Positions 43,990-54,999 of a stretch of DNA of 64,000 nt are shown piece after piece. The DNA is taken from contig CM055103.1 of the NCBI GenBank assembly GCA_029204225.1, forward strand, positions 2,125,720 through 2,189,719, written 5' to 3'. The notes under the pieces are model-generated. The model was not told the origin of the DNA, did not search any database, and was given only the letters and a program-made list of their open reading frames with translations. Both the position numbers and the translations under genes were made by a program. Every line of letters starts with the position of its first letter. Within the stretch, counting starts at the first letter, position 1. This DNA comes from Diphasiastrum complanatum (Eukaryota; Streptophyta; Lycopodiopsida; Lycopodiales; Lycopodiaceae).

Positions 43990-45733
43990 TCACGACATCA
44001 AGGAGTGTCGCATCAGGATCTACAACGAGGCAAAGAAACAGCAACAACAACAGCAACCAGACTCCTCCAATGTGACGGACTTCAAGGAGCAAGACGCACA
44101 TTTGTTAATGGCTTACAGCAGTAGCAACGAAGATTGTGATAGCTGGTACCTGGACAACAACACTACCCAACACATGACCTCTCACAAGGAATAATTTACG
44201 GAGTACACAGCTTACAACAGCGACCAATTTATCTACCTCGGAAATTCTAGCACCATACGCGTGGAAGGAAAAGGAGCAGTGAAGATCAGCTTCAACAACG
44301 ATCTGTCCATTTGTGTTCCTAACATCCTTCATGTTCCTCAGTTGTCAAAGAACTTGTTATCAGTCTCAAAGATAATTGATGAGGGCCACATTGTCACCTT
44401 CTCATCTGAGGAGTGTACAATATTTGAGGAAGATACTCCTCTGACTACATGCACTAGAGTCGGGAACCTTTACGTACTCTCTAATTCAGTTGCATTAGCT
44501 AGTATCTCTAATGAAAATATAAATGATAGTGATGTTCTGTGGCATAGTCGATTTGGACACGTGAATACAAGATCACTTTCTTATATGCTTTGTAATAATT
44601 TAGTTGATGGCTTGAATTTCTCGTCTTCATTACATAGGAAATCTTTCTTTTTAAATCATGCATCTATGGGAAGCACTCTAGAAGCAAGTTTCCAAAATCA
44701 CATTCCATCAAATCAAAGCATGTATTAGATCTTGTACATAGCGATCTATGTGGTCCAATGTCAACTCCATCCTTAAGAGATGTTTCATAGATGGTTACTC
44801 CAGATGGTCTACAATCATGTTCATTAAGCACAAATTTGAAGCCTTTGAATGCTTTAGGAAATTCAAGGCCATGGCTAAGACACAAACGTCTAGGAAAGGT
44901 GGTGAATACATCTCCAACGAGATGTCCGACTACCTGGCTGAACATGGCATCAAATGATAGTTTACCACTTCCTATTCACCTCAATAGAACAAGATTGTAG
45001 AAAGGAAGAACCGAACTCTTCTCAACTTAGCCAGATCAATGCTACATCAAGCACACCAACCTGCGAAGTTCTGGGCAGAAGCTATTGCCACAACCTGTCA
45101 TGTTCAGAACAGATCCAGCACCAAAGCCATCAACAACAAAACTCCTTATGAAGTTTGGCATGGGCACAAGCCAAGTGTCAACCATTTAAAAATGTTTGGT
45201 TGTATATATCTTGTTCACATTCCTAAACAGCTCATGAAGAAGCTAGATCATAGGACAAATAAATGTATTTTCATTGGCTATCATGATATAAAGCTTACAA
45301 AGTTTGTGATCCATCCACCAATGTAGTATTTGTCTCTAGGGATGTAATATCTCAAGAACATGCATATTATGATCTCAAACAGCCATTGATAGATGATTTC
45401 ATCCTATTCTACATAGCATTCAGCTTTCCAACATTGATGATTCTTCTACAGAACCTATAGCTATAGCTACAGAAGCCGAGCAGTAGGTGACAACATGAGC
45501 TATACTTCATTGTCACTGAATCCCAGATTTCATGACAAATCCAAGCACATAGAAATCCAGTATCATTACATTCGAGAGAAAGTCTTCTCAGGGCAAGTGA
45601 TCCTTCAATTCTGCTCCACGACAGAAATTTTACATCTTCACCAAAGCACTTCCTAGGATCAAGCATCAGAAGTTCTTCAGCATGCTGAACCTGACGAAGT
45701 AACCAAGGCACCAACCGTGACCTTAAGGGGGAC
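43990..45733 (+). pseudogene. Copia protease-integrase with RT deleted, RNase H tail and polypurine tract
   Basis: SWYLDNNTTQHMTSH (protease site with DNN in place of DSG), VPNILHVPQLSKNLLSVSKI, VLWHSRFGHVNT, KGGEYISNEMSDYLAEHGIK and PAKFWAEAIATTCHVQNRSS are copia protease/integrase blocks in broken frames. After FVSRDVISQEHAYYD (about 45340) the RT is absent. The RNase H end appears instead: RFHDKSKHIEIQYHYIREK, VFSGQVILQFCSTTE near 45520-45630. The polypurine tract TTAAGGGGGAC (45723-45733) abuts the 3' LTR. This is a deletion derivative. Confidence 0.88.
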
Positions 45734-46250
45734 TGTTGGAAATTAAGCCCACAGTTGCCTCCTTGGTGAATCATAACTTAGACAACCAATTACTTGAAGA
45801 ACATCTGCAATGGACTTTCGGCTGATCGCCAACAAAGGGTGACCAATCCCATTATAAATTTAAGTTCAGATGTTAAGTTTAATAACTTGAAGTCATTGAA
45901 GACTTGGCCATCTTCAAGGACTTCCAGAAATCTATAGTTAGAACAAGTCTGCAGATTTACATCACTTTTTCAAACAGCCTGCATAAATACACAAAGTGTC
46001 GCACAATTCGCATTTTTTGCACTCTTTTGAAAAACTGCAAAACTTACCTTCGACTTTTTCTGTTCAATTATTTTTTGAAGAAGTCAACTTGTTCACAGTT
46101 CAACAGTTTAACTTTTTCAACACCTTCACCTTTTATTGCATTTTTTCAAAAAATGCAAAGAGAGAGAAAATTCCAAAAGGTCCTCTATTTCTAAGGGTTA
46201 AACTACTAAAAGATACCTTCGCCAACTTTCAAGGGCAGCTTAAAAGTGTT
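45734..46250 (+). repeat. Truncated 3' LTR of the RT-less copia element
   Basis: TGTTGGAAATTAAGCCCACAG onward matches the first ~520 bp of 42057-43568 closely, with scattered substitutions. It is cut off after CAGCTTAAAAGTGTTTT, a few bases before the LTR of the Tat-like element at 46260. The missing ~1 kb was not found further right. Confidence 0.88.
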
Positions 46251-46259
46251 TTAAGACAC

Positions 46260-46819
46260 TGTAGTGGGTTTCTTTCCTTGCCTAACCTGAATCCAAGATC
46301 TAGTCAATCTAGCATCAAAGAGAGGGAGCTAGTTGTCACGAGGAGGTTCGTTCCCATGAGAGCGATAGTATAGTTCAGATTTCAACATGAATGGAGGATC
46401 TAACACTAACATCCATTAACATTAAGCATTGACACTACATCCATTAACCCTACTTCCATTAAACCTAAATCCACAACAATGATAGAAGCTTACTCTTCTC
46501 TCTCTCCCTTTCTCTCTCACAAAAAGCATAAGAAATAGCAATCCCAATAATGATCAGATCCAACAATTAGCAAAATCCAAATAAAGCATGAGAAATGGAG
46601 GAAAAGAGAGGAAAAGCAAGGACATTCATCAATCCATTTCTAAAGAGAACCAATCTGCTTTATTGAAATGAGGAAATGAACATGAGGAGCAACTCGAGTT
46701 GGTCCCTTTTTATAGTAGAGAGGAGGACCCTGGCCTCTGAATCCTATTGGTCCAGTCTTGCCTCTCTTTCTATTCAAATTTAAACTAGGGTTACCTTGGG
46801 ATCCGCAAACCCTCCAACA
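46260..46819 (-). repeat. 3' LTR of the Tat-like gypsy element
   Basis: On the minus strand a purine-rich tract (GGTGGGGGATAC) precedes TGTTGGAGGG at 46819, and the repeat runs to ...CACTACA at 46260, giving TG...CA ends and about 560 bp. Its minus strand has CTATAAAAAGGG near 46715, a likely TATA box. No matching 5' LTR was seen near 55 kb. Confidence 0.6.
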
Positions 46820-49154
46820 GTATCCCCCACCAAAACTGGTGGTGGTTCCACGACACTTGCAATATGCAGTAATTGGGGACTTTTATTGGCTTCGCGCCGA
46901 ATCTTAATTAAATGATACTGCACCTTCTCCATAAAGTCAAGGCGTGCAGTATTGAAATCCAAATTATGCGGTAGGAAACAACGGTGGGCTCTGGCAATCC
47001 ACTTGGAAGTTGTCCATGAGGTGCAGCGGGATTCCCAAGAGCCTCCCATCATAGCCGCACGGAAATACAGTCGAGCAATCGGCAGTTGATCTTTGATTTG
47101 CTCTGAGGCCATCGGCTTATTTGGATCAAATGCCAGGGTAGGAAGGCAATCGTCCCATTTGGTTGCCACTGACGCCAACAGAGTTAGATCTTTTGCAAAC
47201 ATTGCCGATTGTCGCACCGTTGGATCCGGAGAGTGGACATACTCTCTCTGATATGCCTGTAAGGCCCGGTGGAAATCCACTGAAATATTTCAGCTGTAAG
47301 GTTGGTGGATGATTGGCCAATTGGACGTATGGATGGTGATTTTATCCATAGCCAATCCCAAATCTTTCCATTTTTGTCTTCGTGGCATTGGCACGTAATA
47401 AGGATCTACCCGCAACTGGTGAGGGCTGGCGATGTAACTCCTAATTGATTCCGAAGTTTTCTCAAAAACCGTGATTCTCCATGCCGGCTGCTCTTCCAGT
47501 GCAGGTATTTTGTCCAATTCTTTGCCAGCCTCGATCTCGGAGGTCTTAAATTTGAGAACCCATCCACCACGCGAGGACTCATGTGGATGCTGGTTTAAGA
47601 AGGTCTGGATCTGGTCCTCGACGCTGATGGGCCTTCTGAATAAATGGCTTGCCATTGATGAGGATGGACCCGCTTGTACTACCGGTATAGTTGGCGGTTG
47701 ATCTACTAGATCTGGAGCTCCCCCCTGGTCCATGCTCGAATCAACCCCTGTATCCATCTGTATAACTTCTTGGCACAAAGGGGAGAATTGCGGCATGATC
47801 GGGACGAGGATTTGTGGTCCGGCTTCCAACACTTGAGCGACGGCTTTTTCATAGGCATTGATGGTCTCTTTTGCCTTTTCCAACTCAGTTGAAGCTGCTC
47901 CTTTGAACCTATCAAAGCGGCCTTGGAATCCCTGAAGGGCCACTTTGTATGTTCTCACTTTCTTGAACAAATATGCAATCTCCGTCGGTGTGACCGGATG
48001 ATCGGGTATTTGTGTTTGCAGATATGAATCACGCTCAAGGGTGGTCGCATCCAATTCACCTTGAAGCCGTGTGCGATCTTGTTCGGCCATTTGTAATTGC
48101 CCCTTCAGCAGTTGCACCTGTTGCTTGGCATCTTGCACTGCCTTATCTACCTGATCCTGTGCGGTTGTCAGGGCATTTTGCAGGGAGCTGATGTAGGTTT
48201 CCAAGCGATCAGCTTGTTGCTGGGCCAATGTCTTTTCGCTTTCAGCCTTTTCTTCATGTTGCTTGGCTATCTTCACCTCTCGATCCAGCTGGACAATTTT
48301 TTGGCTGATCAGAGTGTTTTCAGATCCTAAAACAAAGATCCTCTGTTCCTCCTTTTTTTTATCTAGCATAGATTGGATCACTTGCCCAAGGCTTGAAACT
48401 AACCCAAGAGCATCACCAGAATCAACAGTCGTGGAGGTGGCAGCAGCAGGAGACCCTAATGGTACTGTCCGTGGTAGGCATGGAATAGGTGCCAAAGTCT
48501 CTTCTTCTTCAAAAATATCCTCGTCTTCAAACCCTTCAGGCACCGTGGCGTCGAACAGCTTTGGTGACTTGACAGCTGTGTCGACCCGAAGTGTGACTGG
48601 GCTACCCTGTGTGGGTGGTTGTTGACTGGCATCTTCGACACCAACAGTAGCTTCATGGATATGCCCAAATCCTCTTCTAGGGTATTGGGGTTCAAGGGTG
48701 CTGGGCTCTGGGGCATTTCAAAGATTTTGGTGGCCCCAAGTGGGTCAAAATCATCGAACATATCCATGAAGGACTGTGTGTTGGGTGAGGTTGCTTCGGT
48801 GTGCGGGGGTGAGGCGGCCTGGGCAGCTGTGACGGGAATGGTAGGCCCAATGGTCACAAACTGTCCTTGTATGGGAGCAGAGGCGAGGGAAGCATCAGAG
48901 GCGAGGGGAATGGGAAGTTCAGTGCGAACAGCAGCAGGGGGTGGAAGCACAACTAACAAGGTATGTCTAGTACGACATCGTGACGCGAAAGGCGAGTCAG
49001 GAATTACGATCTCGCTGCGCGGACGACGACGACTATGAGAACTTGAGGCCTGGTGAGATGACTCGGTTGGTGCTTCTTCGTAAACCGAAAGCACAGAATC
49101 TAGGTGGAAGCCATGGATTTTGTTTTCTAAGTGAGAAGCGGCTAAGAGGGACAA
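46780..49154 (-). pseudogene. Tat-like element extra protein: linker, long coiled coil and C-terminal domain
   Basis: Three minus ORFs in succession with frame breaks: 49154-48456 (232 codons, Ser/Pro/Ala-rich), 48543-47290 (417 codons) and 47280-46780 (166 codons). The middle ORF has a coiled coil of about 115 residues (near residues 58-175; KIVQLDREVKIAKQHEEKAE, QQQADRLETYISSLQ) and ends with RSYIASPHQLRVDPYYVPM. The last has PNKPMAS, IARLYFR, CTSWTTSKWIA and KIRREAN. It lies between integrase and the 3' LTR, the place where Tat-lineage elements can carry extra ORFs. No enzymatic motif is seen. A structural or nucleic-acid-binding role is possible but unproven. The C-terminal part matches 30581-31203. 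Confidence 0.7.
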
Positions 49155-49229
49155 TAGAGAGCCAGCGATGAACTGCTGCTTTGTATTGGCCTTAATAGCT
49201 CGCTTGAGCTCACCAGAAACAGTCTTGAA

Positions 49230-49878
49230 CTAGTTATATGGTTCAAGAGGGGCTTTGGCCAATTTGATGTGGAACTCCACTATCATGTGAAGGATTTGAG
49301 ATGTGATGCGGTCTTTCCTGAGGTTGCCAACCATCAGGAAATGATTCAACAATTGGGCAGTGGTGTGGATGGAAGGCTCAGTGATGGCTTCCAAAAGGTA
49401 ACCATCATTAGTCCAATGCAGATCGTTGGTGAGGTCAATGTATGGCTTGATGGCCTGTTTGGCGTGCTTGTGATTGGGTGAGGCGTGCGTACCGGATGAG
49501 ATTCCTATAGCTGCAAGTGCGGCCTCAGTGACACGCACCTTGTGTGTGGCTCCTTGGAAGGTGATGTAAAACTTGGATTTCTCTTCCTTCCACGTACTGA
49601 AGGCAAGAGTGATGAAATCCATATTGATGAGTCCCGAACAAAACTCTCTCATGAATACCCATTGCAGTAAGTAGAGGCTCCGCAAGGGTCATCCACTGAG
49701 TGACCATGCTTGTGCTATGAAGAATGATGATATCCGTTGCAGATGGGACATCACGATGGATAGTATAGCGCGAAGACTGGGAAGTATCGGTAGAAGACAT
49801 GATGACCAGAAAGGAATTATAACCACGTGAGAATGTATCAGAAGGCAATGCAGGAAATTTGGAAGGCTTTGGTCGCAA
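49230..49878 (-). pseudogene. Tat-like element extra protein, N-terminal domain
   Basis: Minus ORFs 49878-49525 and 49685-49230 overlap and read as one protein with a frameshift: EFCSGLINMDFITLAF, SKFYITFQGATHKVRVTEAA, LAAIGISSG, then HTTAQLLNHFLMVGN. The beta-rich block followed by an Ile/Leu-rich helix parallels SEVDFKVHVRGQFFTITED at 26.5 kb. It resembles 'putative plant transposon protein' domains, from memory of the pattern only. Confidence 0.5.
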
Positions 49879-50049
49879 GAAAAATTCGCAAGAGCTTTGC
49901 TAGCACAAGTGATGAATGAATCGAATTCAGCCAACTTATAGGTGAATTTGGTGGGTCCATTACACTGAATAGTAATTGGGCTGATCACTTCTAAACAAAA
50001 ATTTGCAGGCATGTACAGTACTGTAAAAATAGGCTATAAAAATCTCAGC

Positions 50050-50400
50050 GAAGGTTTCTAGGGATCTGAACCTATCAGGCGAACGTTTTCCAGGGCTAAC
50101 GAAGGATGAACCTTTGCCCAGAAGGGTCCTTTTTCCCAGGTACTGTCATAAATGTTTTTTTTTCCACAATTTGAACCTATGGACAATCTAATTTTGACAT
50201 TTTAAGATCATCTAGCAGGTTGACGAAGGTTCATAATGACGTTATGATGCTCGGCGAAGGTTCCCAAAATGGCATATCACTGAACATTCGCCTGACTCAA
50301 AAATTGAATTTTCTCTTGTCAGAAACCTTCGCCCACCTCAATTTAGATAAATCAAGGGTGGATGTACAGTTTGAAAGCTTAGCAAAGGTTTTCGATACTG
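50050..50400. repeat. Dispersed GCGAAGGTT repeats between integrase and extra ORF
   Basis: GCGAAGGTTT, ACGAAGGATGAACC, ACGAAGGTTCATAATG, GCGAAGGTTCCC, the inverted AACCTTCGCC and GCAAAGGTTTTC occur within 350 bp, with spacing of about 50-65 bp. They occupy the same position as the AT-rich array at 27150-27565 in the other Tat-like element. Confidence 0.6.
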
Positions 50401-50639
50401 TATTGGCCAAATCGGCCCAAAACAGTGGTTTTTTAAGTCATTTTCCATAACAATACTATGCTTCCGTTTCCTTATGCTGATGACTTCTTGACTTTTGCTC
50501 ATCAGTCTTTTCTTATTTTTTCTTTCTTTCTTCTTTTTTTTTTCTTTTTTTTCAACTGTCTTTTTCCAAAAAAAAGTCAGCAAATTAAATACTGAAAACA
50601 AAAAATTGAAAACAAATAAAATGAAAAAATATATTGAAA

Positions 50640-51801
50640 TCAGGCTTGCTGAACTGGCGGAGCAGGCTGCCAAAACTTGCGTAATCGGCTGCCATTTACC
50701 GGAGTATCAAATCGTTTCCCATCCAAGTGCTCAAGAATTACTGCGCCATAGTTCATAATTTTCTTCACTTTATATGGGCCTTCCCCAGTAAACTTCAACT
50801 TACCCTTGATCAGCTTGGTTTTGTACATCAATGCAAGATCTCCTGCTTCCAGATCTTTCTTATGCAATTGCCGATCGTGCCATGCCTTGTGGCGGGCTTT
50901 CTCTGCTGCTAAGGCATGAACTGCCATCAATCGGGTTTCACATAATTTGTGCAACGCATCGTGGCGAAGTTGTAAAGACTGATCATCATTTAATCATTCC
51001 GTTGCTGCTATGCGTAAAGATGGGATTAAAAATTCAATTGGCATAACAGCATCTTAACCATAAACTAGTTGAAAAGGTGTTTGAATTGTACTATTTTTGT
51101 AAGCGGTTTTGAATGCCCATAATGCTGCATACAATTTATGTTCCCAATCAGACCGACTCTTTTCAACTGTCTTTGTCATAATGGTGCAGAGAATCTTATT
51201 GGAAGGTTCAGCTTGGCCATTCTCTGGGATAATAGGGAGTACTAAATCTGTGTATAACAAAAAAATCTTTCAGTAAACACTTTATTGTTTGATCAACAAA
51301 GTGTGTACCCCGATCACTGACAATTTCGATCGGACATCCAAATCTGCCTATAATATTTTCATATAGAAACTTAGTTGTGGATTTCACATCAGCTACTTTG
51401 ACAGCTTTGCCTTCAACCCACTTGGTCATATAATCAGTTGCGACGATAATGTAGCAAGCTTGAGATCCTTGAGCAGCGGGATGAATAGGACCAACATAAT
51501 CCAGTCCCCATTTTTCAAACGGTGCTTGCAATAAAACCGGATGTAAGGGTTCATAAATCTGTCGAGTAGGCCGTCGTGCTCGCTGGCAGACATCACATGT
51601 CTGAATAAAAAAATTTGTGTCCTTATGAAGTGTATGCCACCAACAACCGGATTGCAAAAGTTTGCAAACAGTAATATCTGTAGAGAAGTGTCCTCCACCC
51701 ATGCCATCATGTGAAAACATGATTAAATCTGGTACTTCACGCATGAAAAACACATCTTCGTAAAATATTATCTGATCCACAACGATACAATTGTCCTGCA
51801 A
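50640..51801 (-). pseudogene. Tat-like gypsy integrase, frame-broken
   Basis: 51801-51208: HDGMGGGH and CDVCQRARR (HHCC zinc finger), GLDYVGP and VSDRGTHF (catalytic Asp residues). It continues in another frame at 51260-51054 with PENGQAEPSNK (catalytic Glu), DWEHKLYAALWAFKTAYK. At 50954-50640 comes the C-terminal module with KAWHDRQLHKKDLEAGDLAL, KFTGEGPYKVKKI and GSRLRKFW. Two or more frameshifts make it inactive. Confidence 0.9.
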
Positions 51802-52069
51802 TTAATTGATAAGGTTGAGCCTTATGAATCAATCGTCTTTTCTGTACTTTTGTCAAAGAGTCATTCGGTTGTCCTAGCATCAGGTATTAAACAATATCTG
51901 CCGCCCACTCAGGTATTGCTTCAACATAGAACAACGCAGCATCTGGCAGTTCATCATCCACTTCAGTATTAACTGGTGCGGATTCAATTCGTGAAACGTG
52001 ATCAGCTAGATAATGTTGCTTCCCCTTTCTGACCACAATTCGAAAGTCAAATTCAGTTAATAATAATAA

Positions 52070-53369
52070 CTATCTTGCAATACGTCCAGTATTACACGTC
52101 TTATTTACCAAGTAAAGTAACGGTTGATGATCCGTATAAAATGCAAAGTGCGTTTCCATGAGATAGTGACGAAATTTCTGAACAGAAAAAATCATGGCTA
52201 GCGCTTCACGTTCTGTTGTTGAATAATTCTTCTCTGGATCTATAAGCTGTCTGTTTGCAAATCGTATAGGATAATCCTTCTTATAGTCACCTGGCTGCGT
52301 CAAAACTGATCCAATGGCGTATTTTGAGGCGTCCATATGAACATGAAACTCTAATGTCCAATCTGGAGAACGCAGTATTGGTGCTGAAGATAATGTTTTT
52401 TTTAACTTTTCAAAGGCTTCTAATGCCTCTACTGTCCAAATAGGAACAATAGTTAATTTGTATATAGGTCGTGCTAAATCCGCAAAGAAGATAATAAAAA
52501 TTCGATAGTAGTTCGCATGACCCATAAACACATAAACTCCTCGAATTGTTGCTGGCGGTGGCAATAACTTTGATCTTAGAGTAATCGGTGGCAATACCAT
52601 GTCTTGATATCACATGTCCAAGCACCACTCCGTGAGAAACCCATATCTGGCATTTTTCTATATTTAGAGAAATCTGATATTTGCGGCATCTTTCAAAGAC
52701 TTTCTCCAATCGATCCAGGTGGTCTGTATCTGTACTATGAACTCCCAAGTCGTCCAAGTAAATTTCAAGGATTTTTTGCAAATAATCTTTAAAGGCAAAT
52801 TGCATTACTCTTTGGAATGAACTTGGTGCATTACAGAGTCCAAATGGCATTACTTTGTAAGCGTAGGTGCCCCATTCTGTTGCAAAAGCAGTTTTGTGGC
52901 GATCGGCAGGTGCAATCTTAACCTGGTTGTAACCACTAAATCCATCCAGGAAACTATAAGCTTCCGCTCCAGCAAGGCGATCCAAAATGCTTTCAGTAAA
53001 AGGTAACGGAAAGTGATCCTTCCGTGTCACTTTATTCAATGCTTTGAGATTCACACAAATTCGCAATTTCCCATTTTTCTTAGGAACAATGACATTCGGT
53101 GAAATCCATTCGGTATGCTCGATCTCATAACTGAAATCGGCGTCAAGCAATCTCTGAAGTTCTTTCTTTATCAGATCTGCCACATTAGGATTACAGCCAT
53201 AGAACTTTGTAACCTTTGGTACTGCATCAGGTACTAAAGGTATGGTATGTTCAATGACTGATGTCAGAATACCTTTCAAATCTTGATAAGTCCATGCAAA
53301 ACAATCTTGATACTTAATAAGTAGCAAACGGAGTGCTTGATACTGTTCAAGAGTAAGTTGTAATCCCAC
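52070..53369 (-). pseudogene. Tat-like gypsy reverse transcriptase and RNase H
   Basis: The RT ORF (53369-52410, 319 codons) is open over the whole catalytic domain: WISPNVIVPKKNGKLRICVN (residues 88-107), SFLDGFSGYNQVKIAP (139-154), YKVMPFGLCNAPSSFQRVM (171-189) and YLDD at 204-207. FATEWGTYAY is typical of the Tat branch. RNase H (52600-52070) has FMGHANYYRIF, HMDASKYAIGSVL (catalytic Asp), NYSTTEREALAMIFSVQKFR and YTDHQPLLYL. The two overlap in different frames, so one frameshift separates them. FMGHANYYRIF is normally FLGHAGYYRRFI. Confidence 0.95.
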
Positions 53370-54300
53370 TTATACAATCTTTTCTGGTTCTCCTGGTTCT
53401 GCAAGATTCATTGGCTGCGTCCTAGCTGGGCCATTGTAAACCTCTTTAGATTCCGGCATGTGTTCTTCATGTTCACGATGTGCTTTAGGTAACATGATAA
53501 CCACATCATCCAGTGTATAACGTTTAAAATGCTCTGGCATATCATGTTGGACTACATTTGCTTGTTCTTTTTCGAAAGGACTTGTCTTGGATCTTCGTTT
53601 AGTCTTCTTAGCAAGAATTGATCGTGGAGGTGATGACTTCCGGAATGATAAATCTTTCTTCTCAGGTGAAGACTTCCTAGATGATGATGTCTTGCTGGAG
53701 ATCTGACTTGAAGAATCATTCTTGACTTTTCCTTTGTCTTTATCCAATAGAGGTGGCACTTCCTTTAAATCAATCTTTTGAGGGGGATTTTCCCATTTCA
53801 GGACCGTATTATAATGTTGCTTTGCTTGTTTCTTTGTCATCAAACCTGTCATCCTGTCTCCCTTCAATATAACTGCTTTGGGCAATTTGGTTGTTGGTTC
53901 ATCAGGAACATTAGGCGTTATTCATTATGTACCAAATAGCGTGATCAAACCAGATAATAGAAGAGTTGTTTTTGCATTTGTCCCCGCATCTGCACTTAAA
54001 AAAAGGTCTTTTCCAGTTCCAAATTCTAGCTTGATGCATGCTTATCCTATTGAAGCCAGTGTCAAAGTGGCCCCTAGTTCTAGCCCAGGTCTGCCTAGAA
54101 GGACATCTCGAGGGTTTAAATCTGCTCATGTTAATGACGGTATCAAAGGCGATTGGAGTATCAAAGGAAGGACTCTTATGCAAAGAGGCAAGCTTGCAAG
54201 CTTGGACATCTACATCAGTAAGATGGGTAAGAGCGATCCAAAGCTCACTAGAGATGGGTGCAAGTTAACAGAAGGAAGGCTCCAAAGCTTATAGGCAGTT
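53370..54300 (-). pseudogene. Lys/Ser-rich spacer and retropepsin-like remnant
   Basis: 53885-53370 is a 171-codon open stretch rich in Lys and Ser (SSSRKSSPEKKDL, KKTKRRSKTSPF) leading directly into RT. Upstream, in shifted frames, DVLLGRPGLELGATLTL and FGTGKDLFLS near 54110-53990 look like the flap-distal end (xLLGRPxL) of a gypsy protease. The active-site Asp-Thr/Ser-Gly was not found. Confidence 0.6.
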
Positions 54301-54851
54301 TTGGCAAATTTAAACTCGATAATATGACCAGGTACCAAAGGTACTTGGCAGCTATTAGCTTGACATAATTCAAAGGCAGAAAGATTGTCGGCTTCACAAA
54401 TTTTCTGCATGAAAGAATCAATTTGGGAAGCACTATCTTCATCAAGGTCTTCGGTAAAGATCAAAGGGTGAGGTGAGGTAGAAGGTGCAGTAGGGGTCGG
54501 GGTATCAATAGTAAGGTCACCATTTTCTTTTTCCAAGTAGGTAAATACTTTCCGAATATGTGAATTGTAAAAAAAAAATTCATCAGCAATATGTTCAGCA
54601 TAGTTTGGGAGGTCCGTATAGATTCTTTCAACCATGCTTAGGGTCTCCTTCTTTTTAATAAAATCCATATAGATTCCGATCCAATCCATGGTAGTCGTCA
54701 AGTCAACAAGGCAAAAGATTTTATTATCAGGGCCAACATCATTACATATAGCCATATCATAACAAGTAATAAATTTGTGAACATCAACAACTTTCTTCAT
54801 GCAACATAAGATAGTTTGAACAAAGAGACTAGGAGGAGGAAGGGGCCACAA
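54210..54851 (-). pseudogene. Unrecognised ORF at the 5' side of the Tat-like pol
   Basis: A 213-codon ORF, MWPLPPPSLF to SLLPILLM, with acidic ESDxASQ-like linker (DLDEDSASQIDSFMQKI) and KFAKTAYKLW. Its place upstream of protease suggests gag or a gag-protease link, but I see no capsid signature or zinc knuckle. Confidence 0.35.
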
Positions 54852-54999
54852 CCAAGAGCCAATGCGTTATGAAACCATCATGTGGACTAAACCATGAAAC
54901 AAACCCTGTTAGGCATAAAATACAAGTAAAGGTGAAGGTTTGGAACCACTCTGACCAAAGGGTAATCGGGGTGGCATTAAAGATGCTAGAGAGAAAATA

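Noticed and set aside
53878-54294. Plus ORF of 138 codons
   Set aside because: Opposite strand of the protease-like remnant (xLLGRPxL on the minus strand).
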